From: Zoogloea ramigera
GTDB lineage: Bacteria > Pseudomonadota > Gammaproteobacteria > Burkholderiales > Rhodocyclaceae
Assembly (NCBI RefSeq): GCF_006539865.1
Contig: NZ_BJNV01000012.1
Coordinates: forward strand, 1-64,000
Direction: 5' to 3'
DNA length: 64,000 nucleotides
The notes below the pieces were generated by a model, which searched no databases, was not told the origin of the DNA, and saw only the letters and a program-made list of their open reading frames with translations. Below are positions 8,712-17,932 of this stretch, piece after piece. A program made the position numbers and the translations under genes. Position 1 is the stretch's first letter. Every line of letters starts with the position of its first letter.

Positions 8712-9745
8712 GGGGCATCCTCCAGCGGAAGGTCGAGGCACAGGCAGGCGCCGCCGGCCGCGCCGGGCTGCACCGACAGGCTGCCGCCGAACTCCCGCGC
8801 CCGCTCGGCCATGCTCACTAGGCCGATGCTCTTGCCGGTGGGCGTGAGGCTGGCGAGGCCGCGGCCGTTGTCCTCGATGTCCACCGCCAGCCGGCCGCCG
8901 CCGCTGCCGAGGCGCAGCACCACCCGGCTGGCGTCGGCGTGGCGGGCGATGTTGGTCAGCGCCTCCTGGCAGATGCGGTACACCGCGGTGGCGCGCGCCG
9001 GCGACAGCTGCGCCTCGAAGCCCTCGGCGACCAGCTCGCAGGCGATCTCGGTGCGCGCCGAGAAGCGCTGAAGCTCGGCCTCCAGCGCCGAACGCAGGCC
9101 GAGGTGGTCCAGCCCGCCCGGGCGCAGGTCTTCCGAAATGCTGCGCACGGTGTCGATGCTCTCCTGCGTCAATTGCAGCAGGTCGCCAACGATGGCCTTG
9201 ATCCCCGCATCGTCGCTGCGCCGGCTGATGCGCTGGATGTCGAGCTTGATCGAGGTGAGCATGCCCCCGAGCACGTCGTGCAGTTCGCGGGCGATGCGGG
9301 CGCGCTGCTCTTCGCGGGCAGTGTTGATGTAGGCCGCCAGCTCGCGCAGGCGTTCGCGCGATTGCGCGAGCTCGTTCTGCTGCCGCCGCTGCTCGGTGAT
9401 GTTGACCCCGACCCCGACCACCGCCGGCCGGCCGCGGTAGATCACGCTGGAGCCATGCACCTCCAGGTAAACCGGCTCGCGGTTGCGGTGCCAGCCGATG
9501 GTGGTGTAGCGGATGCTCGGCACCTCGCCGCTAACCCGACGGTGGAAGTTGGCGATGGTCTCGGCCTGCATCTCCGGGTACACCGCGTGGCGCAGGTGCA
9601 TGCCGGTCATCTCTTCAGGCGTGTAACCCAGCATCGCGGCGAAGGTGGCGTTCACATACTGGAAGACTTCGTCCTGGATCACATACATGCCCGCCAGCGA
9701 CTGCTCGACGATGCCACGAAACGGAATGTCCAGATTGGGGTTCAC
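8708..9745 (-). CDS. PAS-domain sensor histidine kinase (HisKA_3 type)
   Basis: A soluble kinase with one PAS domain (about residues 10-130, ending NITEQRRQQNEL), a short helix, the HisKA_3 dimerisation segment with phospho-acceptor His in ARELHDVLGGML, and a HATPase domain ending near DNGRGLASLTPTGKSIGL. There are no membrane segments, so the signal is cytoplasmic. The GTG at 9745 (345 residues) has a purine-rich GGAAAGG upstream; a TTG at 9772 is possible. It overlaps the response regulator by four bases. A terminator separates it from actP upstream. Confidence 0.88.
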   Translation of the reverse strand: MNPNLDIPFRGIVEQSLAGMYVIQDEVFQYVNATFAAMLGYTPEEMTGMHLRHAVYPEMQAETIANFHRRVSGEVPSIRYTTIGWHRNREPVYLEVHGSSVIYRGRPAVVGVGVNITEQRRQQNELAQSRERLRELAAYINTAREEQRARIARELHDVLGGMLTSIKLDIQRISRRSDDAGIKAIVGDLLQLTQESIDTVRSISEDLRPGGLDHLGLRSALEAELQRFSARTEIACELVAEGFEAQLSPARATAVYRICQEALTNIARHADASRVVLRLGSGGGRLAVDIEDNGRGLASLTPTGKSIGLVSMAERAREFGGSLSVQPGAAGGACLCLDLPLEDAP

Positions 9746-9775
9746 GTTCGATACCTTTCCCGCAGGACGCAAATG

Positions 9776-9797
9776 AAAAAAGGGGCCCGAAGGCCCC
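9776..9797 (-). terminator. Rho-independent terminator after actP
   Basis: Read on the minus strand, the stem GGGGCC, loop TTCG and stem GGCCCC are followed by six T. It lies 65 bases past the actP stop and before the kinase start, so the kinase/regulator pair probably has its own promoter or depends on read-through. Confidence 0.85.
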
Positions 9798-9861
9798 TGG
9801 TCGCTACGCGGCGGCGGTCGTCGCCCTTTGTGAAACGGCGACCGCCGGACCGATCCGAAGA

Positions 9862-11535
9862 TCAGTGAGCGTGGGCACCCTCCGCACCCAGGCCGGTCTG
9901 CGCCCGGATGTACTGCTCTTCGAAGGCCGCAGCTTCACGCGCCGCACGCTCGCTCTTGTCGGTGACCGACAGCAGCCAGGTGACGAAGAAGGCCAGCGAC
10001 ATCGACACGATGGCCGGGTGGTCGTACGGGAAGATCGCGGCCTTGTTGCCCAGGATCTTGACCCACACGGTCGGCGACAGGATCACCAGGCCCACCGACG
10101 ACACCAGGCCGGCAATGCCGCCCCACAGCGCGCCGCGGGTGGTCAGGCCCTTCCAGTACATCGACAGGATGAGCACCGGGAAGTTGACCGACGAGGCCAC
10201 ACCGAAGGCCAGCGCCACCAGGAACAGCACGTTCTGGTCCTTGAAGGCAATGCCGAGCACGATCGCCGTGATGCCGAGGCCGACGGAGGCCATGCGGGTC
10301 ACCTTCAGTTCCTGCTCGCTGGTCGCGGTGCCCTTCTTGATGACGCGGGCGTAGAGGTCATGGGAGATCGCCGAAGCGCCGGCCAGGGCCAGGCCCGACA
10401 CCACCGCCAGGATGGTGGCGAAAGCCACCGCCGACAGGAAGCCGAGGAAGATGTCGCCGCCGACCGCCTTGGTCAGGTGCATCACCGGCATGTTGCCGCC
10501 GCCGATCAGCTTGCCGCCCACCTGGCCGCCTTCGAAGAAGGCCGGGTTGGTGCCGACGATGGAGATCGCCGCGGCGCCCAGGACCATGGTCACCAGGAAG
10601 AACAGGCCGATGAAGCCGGTCGCGTAGAACACCGACTTGCGGGCCTCCTTGGCGTTCGGCACGGTGAAGAAGCGCATCATGATGTGCGGCAGGCCGGCGG
10701 TACCGAAGAGCAGGCCGAGGGACAGGGACAGCGCGGAGATCGGGTCGGCCATCAGCGAACCCGGGATCATCAGCTTCTCGCCCGCCTTGTGGGACTCGAT
10801 CGCCTTGGTGAACAGGTTCTCGAAGGACCAGCCGAACTGGGCCAGCGTCAGCAGCATCAGCGAAATGCCGCCGCCCAGCAGCAGGCAGGCCTTGATGATC
10901 TGCACCCAGGTGGTGGCGGTCATGCCGCCGAAGGTGACATACACCATCATCAGGATGCCCACCACGGTCACCGCGGTGTTGTATTCCAGGCCGAACAGCA
11001 GCTGGATCAGCTGGCCTGCACCGACCATCTGGACGATCAGGTAGAAGCACACCACGGTGAGCGAACCGATGGCCGCGAAGGTGCGGATGCGGTTCTGGTC
11101 GAGGCGGTAGGAGGCGATGTCGGCAAAGGTGAACTTGCCGAGGTTGCGCAGCCGCTCCGCGATCAGGAACAGGATGATCGGCCAGCCGATGAAAAAGCAC
11201 ACGGCGTAGATGAAGCCGTCGTAGCCCTTGAAATACACCATCGAGGTGAGGCCGAGCAGGGTTGCCGCGGACATGTAGTCACCGGCAATCGCGAGGCCGT
11301 TCTGAAAGCCGGTGATGCCACCGCCGGCGGTGTAGAAGTCGGCGGTGGATTTGGTCTTGCCGGCGGCCCACTTGGTGATGCCCAGCGTGGCGACCACGAA
11401 GACCAGGAACATCGCGATGGCGCTGACGTTGACCGGCTGTTTCTCGACGCCTTCGATGGCGCCCGGGCCCGCAAAGGCGGCGAAGGACGCGGCCAGCAGG
11501 CTGCCGGCGATCAATGCGGTGATGGAGCGCTTCAT
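9862..11535 (-). CDS. actP: Cation/acetate symporter ActP
   Basis: A sodium:solute symporter family permease that takes up acetate and other short carboxylates with a cation. The 557-residue protein starts with a cleavable-looking hydrophobic segment ending [11 protein letters not shown], as in E. coli ActP, followed by about 13 membrane helices; the family segment with [17 protein letters not shown] and [16 protein letters not shown] is clear. The ATG at 11535 overlaps the stop of the DUF485 gene by four bases, the typical yjcH-actP arrangement. A terminator follows the gene. Confidence 0.95.
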   Translation of the reverse strand: MKRSITALIAGSLLAASFAAFAGPGAIEGVEKQPVNVSAIAMFLVFVVATLGITKWAAGKTKSTADFYTAGGGITGFQNGLAIAGDYMSAATLLGLTSMVYFKGYDGFIYAVCFFIGWPIILFLIAERLRNLGKFTFADIASYRLDQNRIRTFAAIGSLTVVCFYLIVQMVGAGQLIQLLFGLEYNTAVTVVGILMMVYVTFGGMTATTWVQIIKACLLLGGGISLMLLTLAQFGWSFENLFTKAIESHKAGEKLMIPGSLMADPISALSLSLGLLFGTAGLPHIMMRFFTVPNAKEARKSVFYATGFIGLFFLVTMVLGAAAISIVGTNPAFFEGGQVGGKLIGGGNMPVMHLTKAVGGDIFLGFLSAVAFATILAVVSGLALAGASAISHDLYARVIKKGTATSEQELKVTRMASVGLGITAIVLGIAFKDQNVLFLVALAFGVASSVNFPVLILSMYWKGLTTRGALWGGIAGLVSSVGLVILSPTVWVKILGNKAAIFPYDHPAIVSMSLAFFVTWLLSVTDKSERAAREAAAFEEQYIRAQTGLGAEGAHAH

Positions 11536-11846
11536 TTGCGGGCCTCCTTCAGCACTTCTTCGGTGAGGCGGTCGAATTCGCCGTTGGCACGGCTCACATA
11601 CACGCCGGTGAGCAGCCAGCCGCCGACCACGATCAGCGCGGCGATCGGCCAGCCGATGGTGATCACGCTGCCGTCGCTGATCTTGCCGGCGAAGAGCTGC
11701 GGCTGCAGGGACACCAGCAGCATGTAGGTGTAGTAAGGCACCAGCACGACTAGCGACAGGATGACGGCGAAGCGGGTGCGCTTGCCGACCAGCTCGGCAA
11801 ATTTCGGATTGCTCCGGATTTTTGCCTGGATATTGGATTGGGACAT
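11532..11846 (-). CDS. DUF485 (YjcH-type) inner-membrane protein
   Basis: A 104-residue protein with two membrane helices (about residues 27-48 and 63-85) and a charged C-terminus; it matches the DUF485 family that precedes actP in many proteobacteria. Its role is not settled; it is assumed to support the permease. The start is the ATG at 11846 with a strong GAGGAGG four bases before it; the frame is open upstream to 11933 but the extension has no family character. Coupled to actP by a four-base overlap. Confidence 0.9.
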   Translation of the reverse strand: MSQSNIQAKIRSNPKFAELVGKRTRFAVILSLVVLVPYYTYMLLVSLQPQLFAGKISDGSVITIGWPIAALIVVGGWLLTGVYVSRANGEFDRLTEEVLKEARK

Positions 11847-11966
11847 ATAGCCTCCTCTGTACCCGATTGGTTGAAAGACGGTGTTATTGCTGTTCTCGGT
11901 TTTCGATATTTCTTGTGTGCCCGGATTCACCACTGGAGCGGTGGCCGCCGGGCCGTCGGCCCTGCA

Positions 11967-13610
11967 TCACATGTTCGGATAGTTCGGCCCGCCTCCCCCT
12001 TCGGGCACGGCCCAGTCGATGTTCTGGGTTGGATCCTTGATGTCGCAGGTCTTGCAGTGCAGGCAGTTCTGGGCGTTGATCTGCATCCGCGGGCCGCTCG
12101 GGTCCTCGACGATTTCATACACGCCGGCCGGGCAGTAGCGGGTTTCCGGGGCGTTGTAGAGGGCCAGGTTGGTGCTGATGGGCACCGACGCGTCCTTCAG
12201 GCGCAGGTGACAGGGCTGCTCTTCGGCGTGGTTGGTGGCCGAAATGAACACCGACGACAGGCGGTCGAAGCTGATCTTGCCGTCCGGCTTGGGATAGACG
12301 ATCGGCGCGCACTCCGACGCCTTCCTGAGCTGGGTGTGGTCGGCGTGGTGATGCAAGGTCCACGGCGCCCGGCCCTTGAGCAGGTAGGTGTCGATGGCGC
12401 TGTAGGCGATGCCGCCCAGGAGGCCCCAGCGGAAGCTCGGGCGGATGTTGCGCACCTGGTAGAGCTCGTCCCACAGCCAGCTCTGCTTGAGACGTTCGGC
12501 GTAGCCGAGTACTTCGTGGCCGGTCTGGCCTTCGACGGTGAGGTGGGCGAACAGCGCCTCGGCGGCCTCGATGCCCGACTTCATCGCCATGTGGGTGCCC
12601 TTGACCTTGGGCACGTTGAGGAAGCCCGCGGTGTCGCCGATCAGCACGCCGCCCGGGAAGCTAAGCTTGGGCACCGACTGGAAGCCACCCTCGTTGAGCG
12701 CCCGCGCGCCGTAGGCGATGCGCCGGCCGCCCTCGAAGACATTGCGGATCTCCGGGTGGGTCTTGAAACGCTGGAACTCCTCGTAGGGCGACAGGTGCGG
12801 GTTGCTGTAATCCAGCCCGACCACGAAGCCCACCGCCACCTGGTTGTTCTCGAGGTGGTACAGGAAGGAGCCGCCATACACGTCGGTGGACACCGGCCAG
12901 CCCACGGTGTGCATCGTGAGGCCCTGCTGATGCACCTCGGGGCGCACCTCCCACAGCTCCTTGATGCCGATGCCGTAGGTCTGCGGGTCGACGCCCTCGC
13001 GCAGATTGAACTTGCTGAACAGGCCCTTGGTGAGGGAGCCGCGGCAGCCTTCGGAGAAGACCGTCTGGCGGGCGTGCAGCTCGATGCCCGGCTGGTAATT
13101 GGGGCCGGGTTCGCCGTTCTTCTCGACGCCCATGTCGCCGGTGGCGATGCCCTTCACCGAGCCACGCAGTTCACCCTCTTCGTGGTACAGCACCTCGGAG
13201 GCGGCGAAGCCCGGGTAGATCTCGACGCCCAGCGCCTCGGCCTGCTCGCCCAGCCAGCGCACCACGTTGCCCAGGCTGACGATGTAGTTGCCATCGTTGT
13301 GCATCTGGGGCGGCGTGGGCAGCTTGTAGGCCTTTTCGGTGGTGAGGAACAGGAAGCGGTCTTCCTTCACCGGGGTGTTCAGCGGGGCGCCGCGTTCCTT
13401 CCAGTCGGGAAAGAGTTCTTCCAGCGCGCGGGGCTCGATGACGGCACCGGAGAGGATGTGGGCGCCGACTTCGGAGCCCTTTTCGACGACGCACACCGAC
13501 AGCTCGGCGCCGGCTTTCTCGGCGAGCTGCTTGAGGCGGATCGCGGCGCTGAGGCCCGAGGGGCCGGCGCCGACGATCACCACGTCGTATTCCATCGCTT
13601 CACGCGTCAT
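11967..13610 (-). CDS. Electron transfer flavoprotein-ubiquinone oxidoreductase
   Basis: A membrane-associated flavo-iron-sulfur protein that passes electrons from reduced ETF to ubiquinone. The 547 residues contain the FAD dinucleotide fold [17 protein letters not shown] at the N-terminus and the C-terminal [4Fe-4S] ferredoxin-like region, with Cys in CPAGVYE and in [17 protein letters not shown]. The C-terminus [10 protein letters not shown] is typical. Start ATG at 13610. It follows the acyl-CoA dehydrogenase gene by 174 bases that contain two palindromic repeats, and completes the electron path of the block etfB, etfA, acyl-CoA dehydrogenase, ETF-QO. Confidence 0.96.
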   Translation of the reverse strand: MTREAMEYDVVIVGAGPSGLSAAIRLKQLAEKAGAELSVCVVEKGSEVGAHILSGAVIEPRALEELFPDWKERGAPLNTPVKEDRFLFLTTEKAYKLPTPPQMHNDGNYIVSLGNVVRWLGEQAEALGVEIYPGFAASEVLYHEEGELRGSVKGIATGDMGVEKNGEPGPNYQPGIELHARQTVFSEGCRGSLTKGLFSKFNLREGVDPQTYGIGIKELWEVRPEVHQQGLTMHTVGWPVSTDVYGGSFLYHLENNQVAVGFVVGLDYSNPHLSPYEEFQRFKTHPEIRNVFEGGRRIAYGARALNEGGFQSVPKLSFPGGVLIGDTAGFLNVPKVKGTHMAMKSGIEAAEALFAHLTVEGQTGHEVLGYAERLKQSWLWDELYQVRNIRPSFRWGLLGGIAYSAIDTYLLKGRAPWTLHHHADHTQLRKASECAPIVYPKPDGKISFDRLSSVFISATNHAEEQPCHLRLKDASVPISTNLALYNAPETRYCPAGVYEIVEDPSGPRMQINAQNCLHCKTCDIKDPTQNIDWAVPEGGGGPNYPNM

Positions 13611-13676
13611 TCTTGCTTTCTCCGGAAACTGGGTTGCTGCAGCTAGATGTTGGGGGGCTGTGCCAAGGGAGACGTG

Positions 13677-13694
13677 GGGCGACTTCAGTCGCCC
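13677..13694. repeat. 18-bp palindromic repeat, copy 1
   Basis: GGGCGACTTCAGTCGCCC: 8-base arms around a two-base centre. The exact reverse complement recurs at 13737-13754, 42 bases away, so the pair can also form one long hairpin. Both sit between ETF-QO and the acyl-CoA dehydrogenase. A diverged copy lies at 27877. Confidence 0.65.
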
Positions 13695-13736
13695 GCCCGC
13701 GCCTTGAGCATCGACATGCCTGTGATCGAAGCCCGA

Positions 13737-13754
13737 GGGCGACTGAAGTCGCCC
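13737..13754. repeat. 18-bp palindromic repeat, copy 2 (inverted)
   Basis: GGGCGACTGAAGTCGCCC, the perfect reverse complement of the copy at 13677. It lies 30 bases past the stop of the acyl-CoA dehydrogenase gene on the minus strand and could act as an mRNA-stabilising or terminating hairpin. Confidence 0.65.
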
Positions 13755-13784
13755 CTACAGCCGCCCTCGGGTTTGGCTGAACGC

Positions 13785-15575
13785 TTAAAAAAGTGCTTCT
13801 TCGAGGGCCAGCACCGACTCGGCGCCACCGACGATGGCATCCCGGTAGCTGTTGGCTTCGGGGATGACGTGCTGGGCGAAGTAGGAGGCGGTCGCGATCT
13901 TGGCCTTGTAGAAGTCACCGTCGGCGGCATCCAGGCGCTCGGCAGCAACGGCGGCGGAGCGGGCCATCAGCCAGCCGCCGACCACGATGCCGGTGAGCTT
14001 GAGGAAGGGCACCGAGCCGGCCGCGGCGGCCTGCGGGTTGGCGTCGTAGTTGGCGATCAGCCAGTTGGTGGCTTCGTCGAGGGCGGCGATGCCGTCGCCC
14101 AGGGCCTCGGCGATCGCCTTGAGCTGGGCGTTGCCCGAGGCACGCAGCGCGGAGCCCGTCTCGGCGATGTCGGCGAGCAGCTGCTGCATGCTCTTGCCAC
14201 CTTCCTTGGCGGTCTTGCGGCCGATCAGGTCGTTGGCCTGGATCGCGGTGGTGCCTTCGTAGATGGTGATGATGCGGGCGTCGCGCATGTACTGGGCGGC
14301 GCCGGTTTCCTCGATGAAGCCCATGCCGCCGTGCACCTGCACGCCGTTCCAGGTGATGCCCTGGGCGTTCTCGGTGCACCAGCCCTTGACCACCGGGGTC
14401 AGCAGCTCGAGGCGGCGCTGGTTGGCGGCGCGCACGTCGGCGTCCGGGTGGCTGTGGGCGCGGTCCATGCAGCCGGCCACGTAGTAGGCGATGGCGCGGC
14501 CGGCCTCGGTGCGGGACTTCATGTCCATCAGCATGCGGCGCACGTCCGGGTGGTGCAGGATCGGCTTCTTCTCGCCGCTCTTGTCGCCGATGATCTTGCC
14601 CTGGATGCGCTCACGGGCGTAGGCCAGCGCGTGCTGGTAGCTGCGCTCGGAGACGCCGACGCCTTCGAGGCCGACGTTGAGGCGGGCGTGGTTCATCATC
14701 GTGAACATGTACTCGAGGCCGCGGTTCGGCTCGCCGACCAGGTAGCCGATGGCGCCGCCGTTGTCGCCGAAGGACATGACGGCGGTGGCGCTGCCATGGA
14801 TGCCCATCTTGTGCTCGATGGAGGCGCAGATGAGGTCGTTGCGCTCGCCCAGGCTGCCGTCGGCATTGACCAGGAACTTCGGCGCGATGAACAGCGAGAT
14901 GCCCTTCACGCCCGGGGGCGCGTCCGGCAGGCGGGCCAGCACGAGGTGGATGATGTTCTCCGCCATGTCGTGCTCACCCCAGGTGATGAAGATCTTGGTG
15001 CCGGAGATGGCGTAGCTGCCGTCGCCGCGGGGCTCGGCCTTGCTGCGGATGGCGGCCAGGTCGGAGCCGGCCTGCGGCTCGGTGAGGTTCATCGTGCCGG
15101 TCCACTTGCCGGACACCATGTTGGGCAGGAAGGTCGCCTTCAGCTCGTCCGAGCCGTGGTGGGCGATGGCCTCGACGGCGCCCAGGGTGAGCATCTGGCA
15201 CAGCGAGAAGGAGATGCTGGCCGACTTCCACATTTCGAGCACGGCGGTGGACACGGTGACCGGCAGGCCCTGGCCGCCGAACTCGGTGGAAGCGGGCATG
15301 CCGTTCCAGCCGGTCTCGCAGAAGGTGGCGTAGGCTTCCTTGAAGCCGTCGGCGGTGGTGACCACGCCGTTGTTCCACTTGTTGCCCTGCTTGTCGCCCA
15401 CCTTGTTGAGCGGATCGACGACTTCGGAGGCGAACTTGCCGGCTTCGTCGAGGATGGCCTCGACCAGATCGGAGGAGACATCCTCGTTGCCGGGCAGGCC
15501 GACGATCTCCTGCAGGCCGGCCAGCTCGTTCATGGCGAACAGCATGTCCTTCACGGGGGCGACGTAAGTGCTCAT
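13785..15575 (-). CDS. Acyl-CoA dehydrogenase (large, about 596 aa)
   Basis: FAD enzyme that introduces the trans-2 double bond in acyl-CoA and hands electrons to ETF. At 596 residues it belongs to the larger dehydrogenases with an extra C-terminal helical domain. Seen in order: the N-terminal helical part, the flavin-contacting segment TGTMNLTEPQAGSDLA, FITWGEHDMAENI, and the catalytic-base motif in ITIYEGTTAIQANDLIGRK with Glu of YEGT. Start ATG at 15575 with AAGGAACC upstream; an in-frame TTG at 15590 adds MQGTT. It follows etfA by 96 bases. Chain-length preference cannot be read. Confidence 0.93.
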   Translation of the reverse strand: MSTYVAPVKDMLFAMNELAGLQEIVGLPGNEDVSSDLVEAILDEAGKFASEVVDPLNKVGDKQGNKWNNGVVTTADGFKEAYATFCETGWNGMPASTEFGGQGLPVTVSTAVLEMWKSASISFSLCQMLTLGAVEAIAHHGSDELKATFLPNMVSGKWTGTMNLTEPQAGSDLAAIRSKAEPRGDGSYAISGTKIFITWGEHDMAENIIHLVLARLPDAPPGVKGISLFIAPKFLVNADGSLGERNDLICASIEHKMGIHGSATAVMSFGDNGGAIGYLVGEPNRGLEYMFTMMNHARLNVGLEGVGVSERSYQHALAYARERIQGKIIGDKSGEKKPILHHPDVRRMLMDMKSRTEAGRAIAYYVAGCMDRAHSHPDADVRAANQRRLELLTPVVKGWCTENAQGITWNGVQVHGGMGFIEETGAAQYMRDARIITIYEGTTAIQANDLIGRKTAKEGGKSMQQLLADIAETGSALRASGNAQLKAIAEALGDGIAALDEATNWLIANYDANPQAAAAGSVPFLKLTGIVVGGWLMARSAAVAAERLDAADGDFYKAKIATASYFAQHVIPEANSYRDAIVGGAESVLALEEALF

Positions 15576-15645
15576 GGTGGTTCCTTGCAAAGTGGGGTAG
15601 TAGGCCGGGCGCTGGCCCGACGGGCGGTACGTGATCGGAAACGGT

Positions 15646-15663
15646 GTCGGGCCGAAGCCCGAC
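15646..15663. repeat. REP-like palindrome
   Basis: GTCGGGC CGAA GCCCGAC followed by CTA, in the 96 bases between etfA and the acyl-CoA dehydrogenase gene. Its right end CCCGACCTA is shared with the element at 20777-20802, so the two look like variants of one REP family. Confidence 0.6.
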
Positions 15664-15671
15664 CTAGGGCG

Positions 15672-16607
15672 TCAGAGCGCGGCGACCAGCTGCGGCACGG
15701 CTTCGAACAGGTCGGCCACCAGGCCGTAGTCGGCCACCTGGAAGATCGGGGCCTCGGGGTCCTTGTTGATCGCCACGATCACCTTGGAATCCTTCATGCC
15801 GGCCAGGTGCTGGATGGCGCCGGAAATGCCGACGGCCAGGTAGAGCTGCGGGGCGACGATCTTGCCGGTCTGGCCGACCTGGTAGTCGTTGGGCACGAAG
15901 CCGGCATCGACTGCCGCGCGGCTGGCGCCCATCGCGGCGCCGAGCTTGTCGGCCAGCGGCTCGAGCACGCTGCGGTAGGCGTCGCCGCTGCCCAGGCCAC
16001 GGCCGCCCGAGACGATGATCTTGGCTGCGCCCAGCTCAGGGCGGGCCGACTTGGTGAGTTCGCGGCCGACGAGCTTGCTCTGGGCAAGGTCGGGGCCGGC
16101 GGCGACGGCTTCGACCGTGGCGCTGCCACCGGTACCGACAGCGTCGAAGGCGGTGGTGCGCACAGTGATCACCTTGACCGCGTCGGACGACTTGACCGTG
16201 GCCAGCGCGTTGCCGGCGTAGATCGGGCGCACGAAGGTGTCGGCGGATTCGATGGCGACGATGTCGGAGATCTGGGCCACGTCTAGCAGCGCAGCGACGC
16301 GGGGCAGCACGTTCTTGCCGTAGGTGGTGGCGGGCGCCAGCACGTGGCTGTAGCCGCCGGCCTGGACGAGGCCGACCAGCAGCGCGGCGAGGTTCTCGGC
16401 GCCTTGCTCGGCGTAGGCGGCGGCGTCGGCCACCTTCACCTTGGCGACGCCGGCGAGCTGGGCGGCGGCCTGGGCGGCGGCGGCGCAGCTGCTGCCGGCA
16501 ACCAGCACTTCAATGTCGGCGCCGAGCCTGGCGGCGGCGCTGACGGTGTTGAGGGTGGCGGCCTTGAGGCCGGCGTTGTCGTGTTCGGCAATGACGAGGA
16601 TGGGCAT
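15672..16607 (-). CDS. etfA: Electron transfer flavoprotein subunit alpha
   Basis: The FAD-binding subunit of ETF. The 311-residue protein has the family C-terminal FAD domain: [10 protein letters not shown], then [36 protein letters not shown] and [18 protein letters not shown]. The start is the ATG at 16607 with GGAGA upstream; the frame continues to 16637 without family similarity. It follows etfB by 84 bases and precedes the acyl-CoA dehydrogenase, so the electron donor, carrier and quinone reductase are encoded in a row. Confidence 0.97.
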   Translation of the reverse strand: MPILVIAEHDNAGLKAATLNTVSAAARLGADIEVLVAGSSCAAAAQAAAQLAGVAKVKVADAAAYAEQGAENLAALLVGLVQAGGYSHVLAPATTYGKNVLPRVAALLDVAQISDIVAIESADTFVRPIYAGNALATVKSSDAVKVITVRTTAFDAVGTGGSATVEAVAAGPDLAQSKLVGRELTKSARPELGAAKIIVSGGRGLGSGDAYRSVLEPLADKLGAAMGASRAAVDAGFVPNDYQVGQTGKIVAPQLYLAVGISGAIQHLAGMKDSKVIVAINKDPEAPIFQVADYGLVADLFEAVPQLVAAL

Positions 16608-16691
16608 GTCTTTTGTCTCCGTATTTCTTGGGCGCACTGCAAGGGTGTCGGGGCGATGTAGGGATTGAACAAGTCGCTCCCTACAGGGTTG

Positions 16692-17441
16692 TCACAGCAC
16701 CTTGGCTTCGTTCTTGAGCTTGTCGATCAGCTGGGCCACGTCGCCCACGCGGATGCCGGCGCTGCGCGCGGCGGGTTCGACCACCTTGAGGGTGGTCAGG
16801 CGCGGGGCGACGTCGACGCCCAGCTCGGCCGGCTTGACGGTCTCGAGGGGCTTCTTCTTGGCCTTCATGATGTTGGGCAGCGTGGCGTAGCGCGGCTCGT
16901 TGAGGCGCAGGTCGGTGGTGATCACCGCCGGCAGCGGCAGGGCCAGGGTCTCGAGGCCGCCGTCGATCTCGCGGGTGACCTGCACGCCGTCGCCGCCGAC
17001 TTCGACCTTGGAGGCGAAGGTGGCCTGGGGCCAGCCGAGCAGCGCGGCGAGCATCTGGCCGGTCTGGTTGGAGTCGTCGTCGATGGCCTGCTTGCCGAGG
17101 ATGACGAGCTGGGGCTGCTCCTTGTCGACCAGGGCCTTGAGCAGCTTGGCGACGGCCAGCGGCTGCAGCTCGACGTCGGATTCGACCAGGATGCCCCGGT
17201 CGGCGCCGATCGCCATCGCGGTGCGCAGGGTTTCCTGGCACTGGGCGACACCGGCCGAGACGGCCACGATCTCGGTGGCCTTGCCGGCTTCCTTCAGGCG
17301 CACGGCTTCTTCAACGGCGATCTCGTCGAAGGGGTTCATGGCCATCTTGACGTTGGCCAGCTCGACACCGCTTTGGTCGGCCTTGACGCGGATCTTGACG
17401 TTGTAATCGACGACGCGTTTGATGGGAACGAGAATCTTCAT
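16692..17441 (-). CDS. etfB: Electron transfer flavoprotein subunit beta
   Basis: The AMP-binding partner of EtfA. The 249 residues start [20 protein letters not shown], with the family segments [21 protein letters not shown] and the signature region [14 protein letters not shown]. Start ATG at 17441 with GGAGA upstream. It follows the small unrecognised gene by 21 bases and precedes etfA. Confidence 0.97.
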   Translation of the reverse strand: MKILVPIKRVVDYNVKIRVKADQSGVELANVKMAMNPFDEIAVEEAVRLKEAGKATEIVAVSAGVAQCQETLRTAMAIGADRGILVESDVELQPLAVAKLLKALVDKEQPQLVILGKQAIDDDSNQTGQMLAALLGWPQATFASKVEVGGDGVQVTREIDGGLETLALPLPAVITTDLRLNEPRYATLPNIMKAKKKPLETVKPAELGVDVAPRLTTLKVVEPAARSAGIRVGDVAQLIDKLKNEAKVL

Positions 17442-17462
17442 GGCTGCTTGTCTCCGTTGGAT

Positions 17463-17714
17463 TTATTCGATGGCCGAGCTGGACTTGGCCGGGTGGCGCA
17501 GGGCGAACTTCTGGATGATTCCGGCGGAAGACCTGGACGCCCTGGCGAAAACCAGGCGCGCACGGCAGCGAGGGGCGATGCCTGCGGCCGCCACCTTCGC
17601 GTCTTCCCTTGTTTCAATGTAAGTGGCCAGCACGTCGCCCGATTTTGCGTCGGGCCTGGCGAGCACCGCGGCGCTGAGCGCGGCCGGGTGGCAGTTGAGC
17701 ATCTCTTTCGACAC
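17463..17714 (-). CDS. Small unrecognised protein upstream of etfB, 83 aa
   Basis: From the GTG at 17714 the frame reads about 83 residues, starting VSKEMLNCHPAALSAAVLARP, and ends 21 bases before etfB. The main support is a strong ribosome binding site, GGAGGAGA, five bases before the GTG, and its position as first gene of the etfBA transcript. The protein is Ala/Arg/Ser-rich with no signal peptide, membrane segment or motif I recognise. It could instead be a translated leader or the remnant of a larger gene. A longer frame starts at 17876. Confidence 0.45.
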   Translation of the reverse strand: MSKEMLNCHPAALSAAVLARPDAKSGDVLATYIETREDAKVAAAGIAPRCRARLVFARASRSSAGIIQKFALRHPAKSSSAIE

Positions 17715-17932
17715 CTTGTCTCCTCCTGGATCTGGACGCCACTTTGTCGAGGCGGTGGCTCTGGGGCCTTCCCTTTTTTTGGCGTCCGTGACGGACTGCC
17801 GGGGTTCGGGCAGAAGATTCGCAAATAAACTTGTCGGAAGTTTCGTGAAAATGTACTCAATCTTGTCAGCCCCCATCGGCTCGCCGGCCAGGGTCTAGAA
17901 TCGACCGGAAAACATGTGTTTGCGGAGCGTCT

